Source of the DNA: Vibrio sinaloensis
GTDB taxonomy: Bacteria; Pseudomonadota; Gammaproteobacteria; Enterobacterales; Vibrionaceae
Direction: 5' to 3'
Length of the DNA: 64,000 nt
Assembly: GCF_000808535.1 (NCBI RefSeq)
Contig: NZ_JWLV01000047.1
Location: forward strand, 1-64,000
Shown here: positions 33,001 through 41,557 of the stretch, piece after piece
How the letters are laid out: each line of letters starts with the position of its first letter
Numbering within the stretch: the stretch's first letter is position 1
Notes under the pieces: generated by a model
The model's database searches: none
What the model was told of the DNA's origin: nothing
The model's input: the letters and a program-made list of their open reading frames with translations, nothing else
Translations under genes and position numbers: made by a program

Positions 33001-33957
33001 ATGAAAATTGGAGTAATTGGTGCTGGTGCCGTTGGGGTGGGAGTGTGCAACTACCTTCTGACGATAGGCAGTGTGAGTGAGTTGGTACTGCTTGATAAAA
33101 ATCTTGAACGTGCCGAAGGTGAAGTGTTCGATTTTCGCCACACCGCAGCGCTGACGTTTTCAAAGAATACTCACTTAGTGCCAACTGATGACTATTTGAA
33201 CCTGATTGGCGCGGACATTGTGGTGATTACCGCAGGCGCACAAATCCAACAGGGTCAGACTCGAATTGATTTGGCTGAGGTCAATAGCCGAATTGGTGTT
33301 GAAATTGCCAAAGAAGTCGAGCGAGTAGCGCCAAACGCCATTTTGATCGTCGTATCGAACCCTTGCGATATTGTGGCGCATTTTATCGCGACAAATACCA
33401 AGTTTCCTCGCTCCAAGGTGATCAGTAGCGGTTGTGTAATTGATACCGCGCGTCTGATGACGATAGTGGCAAATCGAGTCAACTTAGACCCTAAAAACGT
33501 GTTTGGTTATGTGTTGGGTGAGCATGGAAGTAACTGCTTTACGCCTAAAAGTTTGATTTCAATCGCTGGGCAGCCTGCAGACTACTATTGTGATACTCAC
33601 CATATCGACCGAATTTGCGCGGATGAGTTATTAGAGTCTGTAAAGCAAGCTGGCTATGAAATATTTAAACGTAAACAAAATACCACTCACGGTATTGCGG
33701 CCAGTGTGTTTAGAATTATCCAAGCGATAATGATTAACGAACGCTCAGTATTACCTGTGGCGACTCTTCTTGATGGGCAGTATGGTATTAAGGATGTTGT
33801 TCTAAGCCTTCCAACCGTGATTGGTAAGAATGGGGCGGAATCTGTCTTGAGCCATCCATTTACAGAAGAAGAACAGCAGACATTGAAACAAATTGCGCAA
33901 AACTTGGATGCCGTTGTGGCTGAAGTAGCCGAAAAAACAGGGCTTCTAAAGTCGTAG
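33001..33957 (+). CDS. L-lactate/2-hydroxyacid dehydrogenase family protein
   Basis: This 318-residue NAD-dependent enzyme has the Rossmann GAGAVGVGV motif, the active-site histidine in LGEHGSN and the substrate-binding arginine in DTARL. In the substrate-specificity loop, lactate dehydrogenases have Gln and malate dehydrogenases Arg (AGANQKPGETR versus AGARKPGMTR types). Here the loop reads AGAQIQQGQTR, placing Ile at that position. A 2-hydroxyacid other than lactate or malate is therefore possible. It is followed by, but not clearly cotranscribed with, a metallo-beta-lactamase-fold gene. Confidence 0.85.
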   Translation: MKIGVIGAGAVGVGVCNYLLTIGSVSELVLLDKNLERAEGEVFDFRHTAALTFSKNTHLVPTDDYLNLIGADIVVITAGAQIQQGQTRIDLAEVNSRIGVEIAKEVERVAPNAILIVVSNPCDIVAHFIATNTKFPRSKVISSGCVIDTARLMTIVANRVNLDPKNVFGYVLGEHGSNCFTPKSLISIAGQPADYYCDTHHIDRICADELLESVKQAGYEIFKRKQNTTHGIAASVFRIIQAIMINERSVLPVATLLDGQYGIKDVVLSLPTVIGKNGAESVLSHPFTEEEQQTLKQIAQNLDAVVAEVAEKTGLLKS

Positions 33958-34010
33958 CAAATTCACACCTTAGAGTTTTTGCTCTTTCCATTTATTGAGG
34001 ACTCGCTAAA

Positions 34011-34035
34011 TTAACAAGTGTAAATAACTTGTTAA
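34011..34035. repeat. Perfect 9-bp inverted repeat just upstream of MBL-fold gene
   Basis: TTAACAAGT and ACTTGTTAA flank a 7-bp spacer, ending 10 bp before the ATG at 34045. It has the size of a repressor operator; the regulator is unknown. Confidence 0.6.
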
Positions 34036-34044
34036 TAATTGCGA

Positions 34045-34827
34045 ATGATACTCCACACTCTCAAAGGCTATATACAAACTCTGTATATAGCCGAATATCC
34101 CGATAAATTGATGCTGCTCGATGGTGCAAGCCGAGCGGATGTTGATGATATAACGCAGTTCATCACCCTGAAGTTAAACAGACCAATCACTGATCTTAAA
34201 GTCGTGGTGATTACCCATATGCACCCTGACCATGCTGGTGGAGCGAATCTACTGCGGGCGCGCACGGGGTGTGCACTGGTGTCGGCGGACCGCCCTAATC
34301 AGTGGTATTCGGGGCTAGATGGTTTCATCATGCACCTAACGGATATTGCATTGGCCATGTGGGTAGCTAAACGCAAGAATCAGCCTAAGAGAAACCTTTG
34401 GTATAGTCGCCATTTACATCCTGAGGTAAGGGTTAGAGAGGGCGATGTTATACCCGGATTTGAAGATTGGCGGGTAATGGAAACACCAGGTCACACCGAT
34501 AGAGACTTGTCACTATACCACTGTGAACAAGACCTGCTTTATGTGGCGGATCTAATTGTTGAAGTTAAGCAGCGTTTGATCTCTCCCTTTCCGATATTCC
34601 ACCCGAATCAGTACCGAGCTTCAGTAAAAAGGGTATTTGAAATGGCTCCGAAGCGTCTACTGGCAGCGCATGGAGGGGAGGTGACTTTTGATAAGGAAAC
34701 CTATCGATACCTGATCGAAACCACCCCTCGCACGCCGTCCACGCATTGGCGCGTCACTAAAATTCAATTGAGAAGTTTATTCACCGCACTTTGGTCACTC
34801 GGCCGAGCGAAACGGAAAAATCAATGA
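34045..34827 (+). CDS. Metallo-beta-lactamase-fold hydrolase
   Basis: ATG 34045 gives 260 residues, starting six bases inside the longest frame. The metal site motif is THMHPDHAGG (H-x-H-x-D-H), with downstream ligands in METPGHTDRDLS and LYVADLIVE. There is no signal peptide. The family includes glyoxalase II-like and lactonase-like enzymes, and the substrate cannot be read. There is no clear ribosome-binding site; the inverted repeat lies immediately ahead. Its 3' end overlaps the converging lipocalin gene by 33 bp. Confidence 0.85.
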   Translation: MILHTLKGYIQTLYIAEYPDKLMLLDGASRADVDDITQFITLKLNRPITDLKVVVITHMHPDHAGGANLLRARTGCALVSADRPNQWYSGLDGFIMHLTDIALAMWVAKRKNQPKRNLWYSRHLHPEVRVREGDVIPGFEDWRVMETPGHTDRDLSLYHCEQDLLYVADLIVEVKQRLISPFPIFHPNQYRASVKRVFEMAPKRLLAAHGGEVTFDKETYRYLIETTPRTPSTHWRVTKIQLRSLFTALWSLGRAKRKNQ

Positions 34828-35313
34828 CTCAGTGTTAAACCCTGCTTGTTCGGCAATGCGGAGATATTTATTCAGCTTGTAATCTGGAATGGTGGTGTTG
34901 CGAGATAGAATCCAGAAATACTCGTTGTTATAGCCAGAAACAAGCGCAGTTGAGTAATCCGGTTCGAGATAAAAGACGACATAGCTGCTGTAAAACGGCC
35001 CAAAAAAGGAAACTTTCAAATGACCGACATCAGCGTCTTGAACAAACTTCGCTTTGCCGATGGCTTCATTCCAGATTTGATCTTTTTCGCTCCAACCTCG
35101 GTTAATGACTTTAATGGTGCCATCGTCGTTAAACGAATAGTTTGCCGAGACATTCGTCAGGCCACGTTCAAAGCTGTGGTCAAGCCTAGCGATTTCATAC
35201 CATGTGCCGAGGTAACGATTGGCATCAAAATCAGAGACGGGTTTTACTCGCTCAGGAATTGCCGTACAGCCGTGGAGAAATATAAGTGCAATAAATAGAA
35301 TGATTCTTTTCAT
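34795..35313 (-). CDS. blc: Bacterial lipocalin, outer-membrane lipoprotein Blc
   Basis: This 172-residue lipoprotein has the lipobox LHGC (Cys about 16) and the lipocalin signature RYLGTWYEIARLDHSFERGL (core GTWYE). Later strands (YFWILSRNTTIPDYKLN) are also typical of Blc. Blc binds fatty acids or lysophospholipids at the outer membrane. The gene is monocistronic. Confidence 0.93.
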   Translation of the reverse strand: MKRIILFIALIFLHGCTAIPERVKPVSDFDANRYLGTWYEIARLDHSFERGLTNVSANYSFNDDGTIKVINRGWSEKDQIWNEAIGKAKFVQDADVGHLKVSFFGPFYSSYVVFYLEPDYSTALVSGYNNEYFWILSRNTTIPDYKLNKYLRIAEQAGFNTESLIFPFRSAE

Positions 35314-35419
35314 ATTTATCAGCCAGTTAACATAGATATCAATAACTTTAGCTCTGTTGGGCGTGAAGATCTAGCAAAGTCTTATCGCGACTCATTTGCT
35401 TCGAGGATTTGCAGGTAAT

Positions 35420-35444
35420 AAAAAAGAGAAGCCGAGCTTCTCTT
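35420..35444 (-). terminator. Terminator of small minus-strand gene
   Basis: The stem AGAGAAGC/GCTTCTCT with a CGA loop has As on the left. It serves the gene ending at 35481. Confidence 0.8.
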
Positions 35445-35480
35445 CGTAGAAAGGTTGAATCTTGCGCGATTCTCTGTGCA

Positions 35481-35705
35481 CTATTTTTGTTCTAAACAAG
35501 CAAATTCAGCACGCCACAGTAACGAGTTAGATGACTCCATGTTAGCCAAGATCTCCTTCCCGGATAGTTGGGGGAAAGCGTGCATCACCTTCGCATCGTC
35601 TTCGCGATTTGATCTTGCATAAGCCCTAACATGAGTGAAAGTGCCAGATAAATTACTAGACAGCATAGAGCGTGAAAGGCAGATCCCAAATATGTCCCTT
35701 TTCAT
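35481..35705 (-). CDS. Small protein, unknown
   Basis: ATG 35705, with GAGGGA seven bases upstream, gives 74 residues. A longer start at 35762 would precede a TATAAT-like element at 35730-35735. No signal peptide or known motif is seen; two cysteines and several arginines are present. It has its own terminator, supporting a real gene. Confidence 0.55.
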   Translation of the reverse strand: MKRDIFGICLSRSMLSSNLSGTFTHVRAYARSNREDDAKVMHAFPQLSGKEILANMESSNSLLWRAEFACLEQK

Positions 35706-35842
35706 TTCGATTCCCTCAAAAAAGCAGCGATTATAGAGTGTTATTTTTTGCTGCGTAGCCAAATACGTTGCGCGCGTTTGCGCTGCTTAATAATTATACA
35801 AGAGGATTGCGTGAATAGCGTAAAAAATGAACATAAAAAAGA

Positions 35843-35856
35843 TTGATCGTAATCAA
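35843..35856. promoter_or_regulatory. Perfect FNR palindrome
   Basis: TTGATCGTAATCAA matches the FNR consensus TTGAT-N4-ATCAA at all ten positions. It lies between divergent genes, 138 bp from the small minus-strand gene and 172 bp from the sensor kinase start. Apart from this site and the minus-strand -10, I see nothing else in the 323-bp gap 35706-36028. Confidence 0.8.
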
Positions 35857-36028
35857 TAAACGATGAGTTTCTGCTCGTAGGTTTGGTGTGTCATCTGGTT
35901 AATTCGTTTTAGTTATAAAAATGGCTAAAAACAACAAATCATATACACACTTCATTCACAATTTCGCTACGACAAACTCGGACAGATTCGGCAACAGTGA
36001 TAGCCTATAGGCGAGTTAAGGAGAGGCT

Positions 36029-37648
36029 ATGAAATGGAGCAGTATCAGCTTTCGTAAGCGAATGTTGATTATCATGACGCTGTCTGGATTGATCGAGCTA
36101 CTATTGCTCGTGGCAGCGGGCTTTATCTATGTGAAGCATTCTCAGGAAGAAGAGATGGGAATGAAAGCGCTAGGTTTGGCCTCTTTTTTGTCGAAATCCC
36201 AATATGTGATTGATGCAATCGAAACGGGAGTGACATCGGAGCAACAACAGCGATTTAGGGACCTGACTCAGCTTGTCGGTGCGGCATTCATTGTGATCGG
36301 TGACGAAAATGGCGTTCGGCTCGTTCATCCTGTCGATGAGCGTATTGGTTTACCGATGAAAGGCGGTGACAACAAGCGCGCATTAGTGGATGGTGAGGCA
36401 TACATTTCTACTGCTAAAGGATCATTGGGCTACTCTGTGAGGGGAAAAGCAGCAGTATTTGATTCTCACGGAAACATTATTGGGGTGGTATCTGTTGGTT
36501 ATTTGCTAGATAGACTTCAAGATCGAATCGAACCCTTCTTGCTTTATCTCATTTTGATGGCGCTTGCCGTCGTTGCCGCTAATGCGATTTTGTCGAGCTA
36601 CGCCTCTCGACGTTTTCAAAAAGCCATTCTAGGTTTTGAGCCAGAAGAGATAGGGCGTTTGTATGTTGAGCTTGACGTCACGTTGGAAACATTAAAAGAA
36701 GGAATACTGAGTATTGACGGTGATGGGCGACTCCGATCGATAAACCGTAGTGCTTGTCAGATCCTGAATATTAATAAAGCGGACTCTATCAACAAGCCAT
36801 TGAGTGAAGTACTTCCTGATAGCGACCTGCAATCGGTTCTTCAAACGGCGCGAACCGACCATGATATCAACCTCTATTTAAACCAAAAAAGGCTAATTGC
36901 GAACCGCAGTCCAATCATCGTTGATGGAAAGGTGGTCGGTGCGGTTTCAAGTTTCCGACTCAAAGATGATTTGACCGAATTGACCGAGCAGCTCGCAAAA
37001 ACCAAAGAATACGCAGACCTACTGCGCTCTCAGACACATGAGCATCGTAACAAACTCAACACCATCAGTGGCATGGTTCAAATGGGAGAACTCGAAGCTG
37101 TTCAACATCTAATTGGCCAAGAAACCGCCCATTACCAAGCGATTATCGAGTTTTTGCGTGAAACCATTAAAGAGCCACTCATTGCGGGTATGTTACTCGG
37201 AAAGACAGAGAGAGCGAGAGAGCTTGGCCTTGAGCTGATGGTTGAAGAAGGCTCAAGGCTACTTCCTCTGCCGGATCGAATTAACGCCGAAGATGTGGTA
37301 ACGATTTTAGGTAACTTAATCGACAATGCTTTTGATGCCTCGAGAGAAGCGATGGCCAAAGACTCCGCGTTTAACGCCATTAGGCGCAAGGTTGAAGTTT
37401 CCATCAGTGATTATGGCAACGAAATCATTCTGGAAGTGTTGGATCGTGGATGCGGCTTACCCGATACCATAACACCAGAATCACTGGTTGAGAGAGGAGT
37501 CTCTACCAAAGATCAGGAAACCCGAGGCGTCGGCTTGTATTTAGTTAATGAGTTGGCGATGCGCTATAGGGGCGAGCTGGAAATGGTCAATAACAAGGAT
37601 AATGGAGCAAGAATGACGGTGTATTTACCGAAGGAAGATGTGGTATGA
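36029..37648 (+). CDS. CitA/DcuS-family sensor histidine kinase
   Basis: This 539-residue inner-membrane kinase has TM1 (about 11-33), a periplasmic sCache/PDC sensor (about 35-168), TM2 (about 170-190), a cytosolic PAS domain (about 210-320), a SPOB-type dimerisation helix and an HATPase domain (about 410-536). The phospho-accepting histidine should be about H337 in QTHEHRNKLN. Family members sense citrate, C4-dicarboxylates or similar acids. GGAG precedes the start, and the response regulator gene overlaps its stop by 4 bp. No dedicated transporter gene is adjacent, which is unusual for the family. Confidence 0.93.
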   Translation: MKWSSISFRKRMLIIMTLSGLIELLLLVAAGFIYVKHSQEEEMGMKALGLASFLSKSQYVIDAIETGVTSEQQQRFRDLTQLVGAAFIVIGDENGVRLVHPVDERIGLPMKGGDNKRALVDGEAYISTAKGSLGYSVRGKAAVFDSHGNIIGVVSVGYLLDRLQDRIEPFLLYLILMALAVVAANAILSSYASRRFQKAILGFEPEEIGRLYVELDVTLETLKEGILSIDGDGRLRSINRSACQILNINKADSINKPLSEVLPDSDLQSVLQTARTDHDINLYLNQKRLIANRSPIIVDGKVVGAVSSFRLKDDLTELTEQLAKTKEYADLLRSQTHEHRNKLNTISGMVQMGELEAVQHLIGQETAHYQAIIEFLRETIKEPLIAGMLLGKTERARELGLELMVEEGSRLLPLPDRINAEDVVTILGNLIDNAFDASREAMAKDSAFNAIRRKVEVSISDYGNEIILEVLDRGCGLPDTITPESLVERGVSTKDQETRGVGLYLVNELAMRYRGELEMVNNKDNGARMTVYLPKEDVV

Positions 37649-38328
37649 GCAAGCAAACAAAGGTGATGATCATCGAAGATGATATTGCCATAGCGCAATT
37701 GCATCAAAAGTACTTGGAGCAAATTGGTGGTTATGAAGTGATCGGTATTTGTACCACTAAGATGGAAGCCAATATTCAACTCGAGATCTTGAAACCTGAC
37801 CTAATTATGCTCGATGTTCATCTTCCTGATGGTTCGGGTTTAGAGATCCTCAATGAGCTGCGCAGCAAAAGTCTTCAGTGTGATGTAATTTTGATTACCG
37901 CCGCAAGAGATGTGGATACGCTGCAAATGGCGATGCGCGGTGGCGTGGTTGATTACTTACTTAAGCCCGTTATGTTTCCGCGATTGGAGGCGGCCCTAGC
38001 TAAGTACGTCGAGCAAAAACAGCAACTGACGCGTGCTTCTGATTTAGACCAAACAATCGTTGATAAAATGCTGCAATCCACCAGCATTCACGAACCTTCC
38101 GTCAACCGACTGCCTAAAGGAATCGATGGCGTCACCTTGGATAAAATAAAAGCGTTATTCCAAGAGCCGATAAGCTTAACGGCCGATGAAGCTGGCGAGA
38201 GAATCGGTGCCAGTCGAACAACGGCGCGCCGTTATCTAGAATACTTAATTAGCACTGGAGAGTTAGAAGCTGATCTGAACTATGGCTCAGTAGGACGTCC
38301 AGAGAGAAGTTACAGAAGATCCCAATAA
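37645..38328 (+). CDS. CitB/DcuR-family response regulator
   Basis: This 227-residue regulator has an N-terminal receiver domain (phospho-Asp about D57 in IMLDVHLPDG, acidic pair at 11-13). The C-terminal helix-turn-helix reads SLTADEAGERIGASRTTARRYLEYL (core GASRTTARRYLE), typical of the CitB/DpiA/DcuR group. The ATG overlaps the kinase stop (ATGA), so translation is coupled. Targets are unknown; the solute-binding-like gene 237 bp downstream is a candidate. Confidence 0.94.
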   Translation: MSKQTKVMIIEDDIAIAQLHQKYLEQIGGYEVIGICTTKMEANIQLEILKPDLIMLDVHLPDGSGLEILNELRSKSLQCDVILITAARDVDTLQMAMRGGVVDYLLKPVMFPRLEAALAKYVEQKQQLTRASDLDQTIVDKMLQSTSIHEPSVNRLPKGIDGVTLDKIKALFQEPISLTADEAGERIGASRTTARRYLEYLISTGELEADLNYGSVGRPERSYRRSQ

Positions 38329-38564
38329 GAACAACCATTCCTCACTCTCACCTAGACGTTTTAGGTATCGACCTCTAAAGTTGTAGAGTAGCTCGTGTCA
38401 GTTTATTCGCTCAATAGGGCGGACACTATAAGATGGAGCGTTGCACGCAACAGCTTCACGTATTGAAGGCTATTTTGATTAGTTGTCACATGACGTTGTC
38501 ACTTTTGGTTGGGAGTTTGCCAAGATAAGTTTACTAAAACATTTCCAGCCGCTTCGGAGGGTGT

Positions 38565-39371
38565 ATGAGAGTTTCAATTCTTTTCCTTTTGTTCGTTGCT
38601 CAAATGGTCGCTGCGAACCAAGAGATAAAACTCAGTTTGTCCTCACAATTGGATGGCGGTCACTCCTTTTATCACGAGTTATTGTATGAGTCGTTAACCG
38701 ATCTCGGTTACAAAGTGTCGATCTCAAGCCCTAGTGAGCATATTCCTCAGAAACGCGTGGTTAAAATGGTTGAGAGTGGAGCGCTCACGCTCACTTGGTT
38801 ACTACCCACACCAGAACGAGACGAAAGGTTCGTTGTGGTACCTGTGCCGTTAACCAACGGAATGATTGGCAAACGGATCTTACTCATCCCTCCCCAATTA
38901 CAATCACAATTTGATGCAGTTAACAGCCTCGATGAACTGCAACGTTCGGGTTTAGTGGCGGGGCTCGGTATTAACTGGTTTGATGTCGCAGTGTGGAAAA
39001 CCAATCAACTTCCAGTTTATCTCGCCGATGGTGAGTGGCGCTCTCTTTACAGGCTGATTTCTACGGATGGAAAAGTGAACTACTTTCCAAGGGGACTTAA
39101 TGAGATCGTGTCTGAGGCGGAGCTTAACCCTCATTTGGCGATTGAGCAGCGTTTAATGCTGCAATATGATCGAGATTTTTATTTCTATTTGTCACCGCAA
39201 GCAAAAGAATACCAGCCCATCATAGAGCGTGCGCTTCGGAAAGCGAAAAGTTCTGGGCTGCTCGATAAGATCATCACTAAGCATTGGGGACGAACGTTTC
39301 AAGTCATAGACCCAGCCAAGCGTGTCGTTATTCGACTCACCACCCCGAACGCCAAATCGCAAAATAACTAG
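38565..39371 (+). CDS. Periplasmic solute-binding-protein-like protein
   Basis: This 268-residue protein has a signal peptide (ending VAANQEI) and looks like a divergent type 2 periplasmic binding fold (SBP family 3-like). An early strand pair is followed by MVESGALTLTWLLPTPERDERF, then ALRKAKSSGLLDKIITKHWG near the end, where family 3 proteins have their last helix. No permease or ATPase gene is adjacent, so it may sense rather than import. GGAGG lies close to the ATG. The upstream 236 bp contains no feature I can name. Confidence 0.65.
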   Translation: MRVSILFLLFVAQMVAANQEIKLSLSSQLDGGHSFYHELLYESLTDLGYKVSISSPSEHIPQKRVVKMVESGALTLTWLLPTPERDERFVVVPVPLTNGMIGKRILLIPPQLQSQFDAVNSLDELQRSGLVAGLGINWFDVAVWKTNQLPVYLADGEWRSLYRLISTDGKVNYFPRGLNEIVSEAELNPHLAIEQRLMLQYDRDFYFYLSPQAKEYQPIIERALRKAKSSGLLDKIITKHWGRTFQVIDPAKRVVIRLTTPNAKSQNN

Positions 39372-39441
39372 CCGGATCTTGCTGTAAGCGTATAAAATCT
39401 AATAATAAACCTTTAGACATGTTTTAACCGGTGAGTCTTCG

Positions 39442-40101
39442 ATGGAAAGTGTTTTTATTGTTGTTGCTATCTTGGTGATCTTTTTCTTTGTTGTGCAGCA
39501 GCGATACCTTAAGCAAGATGAGTTAAAAGACAGTGCTTACAAAAAGAAAGGACCTTTGCTCAATATGCAAGAGTCTGCCTTTTATAACGCTTTGGTTACC
39601 GCGGTCGGTCAACATGGCGTCGTGTTAGCCAAAGTCAACATGAGCAATGCCATCGCACCTTTGGCAACCAATAAGAAAGAATGGTTTATTGCAAACAATC
39701 GCATCGCAAAGAGCTACTTTGACTTCGTCGTGTGTGACCCACGCACCTTGCACCCGAGAGTCGTGATCGAACTCGATAACGGCAAAGAGTTGGATAAAGG
39801 GAAGGTCGAACGACAAAAGCTCTTGATGCACGTTTGTAAGTCTGCTGGGGTGCCTTTGATTGGCGCGAGCATTAAGCACAGCTATCAAGTTGGACGACTA
39901 AGACGCTTACTGGCGGCGCATATTGATCTGATTGAGCCAGAAAAAGAAGTTCGATTTTGTAAGCGCTGCGGTAGCCCAATGGTGATCAAAATTGCTAGCC
40001 AAGGTGAACACAAAGGGCGTCGTTTCTTTACGTGTAGCCGTCAGCCTCATTGTACCTACACGGAAAACTATAATGTAGTCTTTGATGAAGAGGCATCATA
40101 G
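39442..40101 (+). CDS. DUF2726 protein with membrane anchor and C-terminal zinc ribbon
   Basis: This 219-residue protein has one N-terminal transmembrane helix (about 2-20), a DUF2726 domain (about 45-165; VIELDNGKELDKGKVERQ) and a topoisomerase-type four-cysteine zinc ribbon (CKRCGSPMV...FTCSRQPHC, about 173-205). DUF2726 resembles restriction-endonuclease-like folds, with Asp/Glu/Lys in the ELDNGKELDKGKVE stretch. A nucleic-acid-related role at the membrane is possible; function is unknown. An inverted repeat TGGGAAA/TTTCCCA follows at 40148-40166. Confidence 0.75.
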   Translation: MESVFIVVAILVIFFFVVQQRYLKQDELKDSAYKKKGPLLNMQESAFYNALVTAVGQHGVVLAKVNMSNAIAPLATNKKEWFIANNRIAKSYFDFVVCDPRTLHPRVVIELDNGKELDKGKVERQKLLMHVCKSAGVPLIGASIKHSYQVGRLRRLLAAHIDLIEPEKEVRFCKRCGSPMVIKIASQGEHKGRRFFTCSRQPHCTYTENYNVVFDEEAS

Positions 40102-40223
40102 AGCCTTTAAGATAATAAGAGACTGACACTGGTTGAGCGTGAGCTCGTGGGAAAGCAATTTTCCCAAGCGCTTATCACATCAAGCAAGGGTTAAGAGGTT
40201 GATCTAGTGGTTAGTATTAGTGA

Positions 40224-41261
40224 TTAAGAACTGGCTGAGGTCACTGCCTCTTGACTTACCATCACTTGATTTCGACCATTTTTCTTCGCTTTGTATAGCT
40301 CTTTGTCGGCCTCTTTTAGCACAGACTCCAAGCTATCGAAGTGGTGGCACTCATAAACACCAATACTCACGGTGAGTTTAATGGGGGCTTCCGCACCACT
40401 GAAGGAGTATTGCTCGATGGCTTGGCGAATAAGCTCAGCTTTGTACTTAGCGTGCTGTAGGTTTGAGTTGTGCAGTGCGATACAAAATTCCTCCCCACCT
40501 ATGCGATAGACTAAATGTTCATCGCATAATGCATCAAGCAACGCTGCGGTTTCAACTAAGACTTTATCGCCGACATCATGCCCATATTGGTCATTCACTT
40601 GCTTAAAATAATCCAAATCTAATATCAAAAGAGATAGCGGCACTTTTGCACTTTCATTGTGATAGCGGTTGAAATTGTGCACCAGTGCGTGACGATTGTA
40701 GACTCCGGTAAGAGAGTCCCGTGAAGCAAGCTGCCCTAATGACGCTTCAGAGGTTTTTCGTTTCACTTCCAGAATGTGGGAGGTAAGCCAAATACAGCAA
40801 AAAGTCAGGGCGAAATTGATCGCTAAATGAGCACTGTCAACAAAACTACATTCAATGATTTTGTAGCTAACCGTCATTAGAACGGTCAAAAAACCCGCTC
40901 CGGTCGCGAGCGTTCCTTTACGCCTCCCCAATATGAGATAGAACAAGACAGGGAACAAGCAAGCCCAAGTGAACAAGCCATAGGATAAGGGATAGACGAA
41001 AGTCGCATAAGTAACCAGAGATATCAGCGTGAACACATAACTGACCGTTAACGGTGCGCCTGAAGAGTGTTGGTAGGTGTTGTAACTAACAAACAGCGAG
41101 ATAAGGCTAAACGTCGCTAAAGGCCATATTTGAATCGGTTCTGCACCGCCTAAAAAGTTGAAAATGCTAAAAATTGCAGACATACAGGCAAGCATAAGGC
41201 TTAACCAAAAAAGGACAGCCCGACGTAAATGTCGAGAAGGATGAAATATATCTAGCTCCAT
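40224..41261 (-). CDS. Membrane diguanylate cyclase
   Basis: This 345-residue protein has six predicted transmembrane segments (about 15-165), then a GGDEF domain. SRDSLTGVYNRHAL opens the domain and RIGGEEFCIAL is an intact active loop, so it should make c-di-GMP. The inhibitory I-site (RxxD five residues before the loop) is absent: the aligned residues are CDEH. Feedback inhibition by product is therefore unlikely. AGGAAG precedes the start. The 296-bp gap on its upstream side (41262-41557) carries only candidate terminator hairpins of the next gene. Confidence 0.92.
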   Translation of the reverse strand: MELDIFHPSRHLRRAVLFWLSLMLACMSAIFSIFNFLGGAEPIQIWPLATFSLISLFVSYNTYQHSSGAPLTVSYVFTLISLVTYATFVYPLSYGLFTWACLFPVLFYLILGRRKGTLATGAGFLTVLMTVSYKIIECSFVDSAHLAINFALTFCCIWLTSHILEVKRKTSEASLGQLASRDSLTGVYNRHALVHNFNRYHNESAKVPLSLLILDLDYFKQVNDQYGHDVGDKVLVETAALLDALCDEHLVYRIGGEEFCIALHNSNLQHAKYKAELIRQAIEQYSFSGAEAPIKLTVSIGVYECHHFDSLESVLKEADKELYKAKKNGRNQVMVSQEAVTSASS

Positions 41262-41519
41262 GTCCTTACTTCCTGCATTAATATGCTCTATAGCGAATAT
41301 CAGACCATAGTATGCTTTTAGTTGCGGGAATCAAGATTGTATCGGGCTCAAGATCACATAATTAAAACGAGAATCGTTGCTTTTGTGAACAGACTAGTCC
41401 AAAAGTACTGTTGTTGAATAGCTATGCATTTAACTCAAAGGTAATTTATTTTGAAATATAAAAGAATTCCCTTCGGGTTGGTTCTTTACCGTATGAATGC
41501 GTAGGAAAACAAAGGGGAA

Positions 41520-41547
41520 AGCATGCTGAACAAATCGCCAGCATGCT
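41520..41547 (-). terminator. Candidate terminator of VOC gene
   Basis: A perfect 9-bp stem AGCATGCTG/CAGCATGCT with a 10-nt loop lies 10 bp beyond the stop. The following minus-strand sequence is only moderately T-rich. Confidence 0.55.
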
Positions 41548-41557
41548 ATTGAGAGGG

